Source: Syntrophomonadaceae bacterium (GTDB taxonomy: Bacteria > Bacillota > Dethiobacteria > DTU022 > UBA8154). From it: a stretch of DNA of 12,041 nucleotides. Under the pieces are notes generated by a model. The model saw only the letters and a program-made list of their open reading frames with translations. It had not been told where the DNA came from and did not search any database. Shown here in pieces: positions 11,799-12,041 of the stretch. Each line of letters opens with the position of its first letter. The stretch's first letter is position 1. The position numbers were made by a program, and so were the translations under genes. The stretch is from positions 1-12,041 of the forward strand of contig SKTJ01000291.1 in NCBI GenBank assembly GCA_007122565.1, written 5' to 3'.

Positions 11799-12041
11799 CC
11801 AGTCTATGTAACTCAGGTATAATTTGCAGCGGGGTTCAGGATACCTGTTCGAAACCGCAGTCTCAAGTTAAAGATACAGGGGTTGCCTTGCCGACCCGGC
11901 CACATTTTAAACTCGCTGCGCCCAGACAGGTAAAATGTGGAAACCCCGTTCCGGCAAAGCCTTTTAATCGAGCCTGAACGGTTACTCACAGGTAATCCTG
12001 AACCCCTTTGTGCTATTTTCAAGAGTGCTAAGTTGTTACCA
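11799..12041. other. Possible target-site duplication around repeat copy 2 (right side cut by window end)
   Basis: The nine bases before copy 2 are CCAGTCTAT (11799-11807). After its terminal GTTA only CCA (12039-12041) is visible, and these match the first three bases of the left flank. This is consistent with, but does not prove, a 9-bp duplication. Confidence 0.35.
11808..12038 (-). mobile_element. MITE-like structured repeat element, copy 2 (inverted relative to copy 1)
   Basis: The reverse complement aligns with 5080-5316 over its whole length, with roughly 30 differences by hand count, including small indels. Both ends carry GTAAC/GTTA. The outer arms pair better here (GGGGTTCAGGAT-ACCTGT on both sides). 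The apical stem is CCACATTTTA (11900-11909) with TAAAATGTGG (11931-11940): different bases from copy 1 but still fully paired. It lies about 75 bp upstream of ku on the minus strand, so it may influence transcription entering that cluster. Short reading frames inside it are chance. Confidence 0.72.

Noticed and set aside
11813..12022. Open frames inside the repeat element copies (also 4882-5298 and 5191-5535)
   Set aside because: The frames are not conserved between copies because of indels; conservation follows DNA/RNA structure rather than codons.

Overview
The window reads as chromosomal DNA of an anaerobic, Gram-positive, probably spore-forming Firmicute (class Clostridia, perhaps in the broad Peptococcaceae / Desulfotomaculum-like range). 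The basis is strong AGGAGG-type ribosome binding sites, TTG and GTG starts, intrinsic terminators, iron-sulfur MinD-type ATPases, a MetP/MetS-like transporter and a Ku/LigD end-joining set. The genus cannot be fixed from the sequence alone. All protein genes lie on the minus strand, so the biological reading order runs from high to low coordinates.

Layout in reading order. (i) 11733-8814: an end-joining cluster of Ku, an ATP-dependent DNA ligase and a LigD-type polymerase as three separate genes. Ku and ligase overlap by 4 bp. A 272-bp gap filled largely with degenerate heptanucleotide repeats separates ligase from polymerase. (ii) 8561-6951: a neurotransmitter:sodium symporter family transporter followed after 3 bp by a 34-residue MetS-like small subunit, closed by an intrinsic terminator. 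(iii) 6518-5325: an M24 metallopeptidase (Xaa-Pro aminopeptidase/dipeptidase type) with its own good promoter. (iv) 4820-4119: an MgtC/SapB membrane protein with an ACT-like C-terminal domain. (v) 3451-365: a likely four-gene operon made of a tandem NifX/NafY-domain protein, a small DUF5320-like protein, and two MinD-type P-loop ATPases that each carry an inserted 2[4Fe-4S] ferredoxin domain. It resembles the Orange Protein / metal-sulfur-cluster ATPase loci known from anaerobes.

The most notable non-coding structure is a ~235-bp element present twice in opposite orientations (5080-5316 and 11808-12038). The copies are roughly 85-90% identical by eye. Each has GTAAC...GTTA(C) ends and a long imperfect hairpin whose apical stem differs between copies yet stays paired. 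Copy 1 is flanked by an exact direct repeat of 8-9 bp (CAAATTTCC), the footprint of transposition, and sits immediately after the peptidase stop codon. Copy 2 runs to the window edge, and the three bases visible beyond its end match the start of the predicted duplication. This looks like a MITE-like, structure-conserved non-autonomous element.

Other regulatory-looking structures are: direct repeats around the promoter of the NifX/MinD operon, a 12-bp perfect hairpin that buries the ku ribosome binding site, a tandem ~23-bp repeat and a possible 10-codon leader ahead of the transporter, a 19-bp palindrome over the likely mgtC -10 box, and six degenerate heptad tracts scattered between genes.
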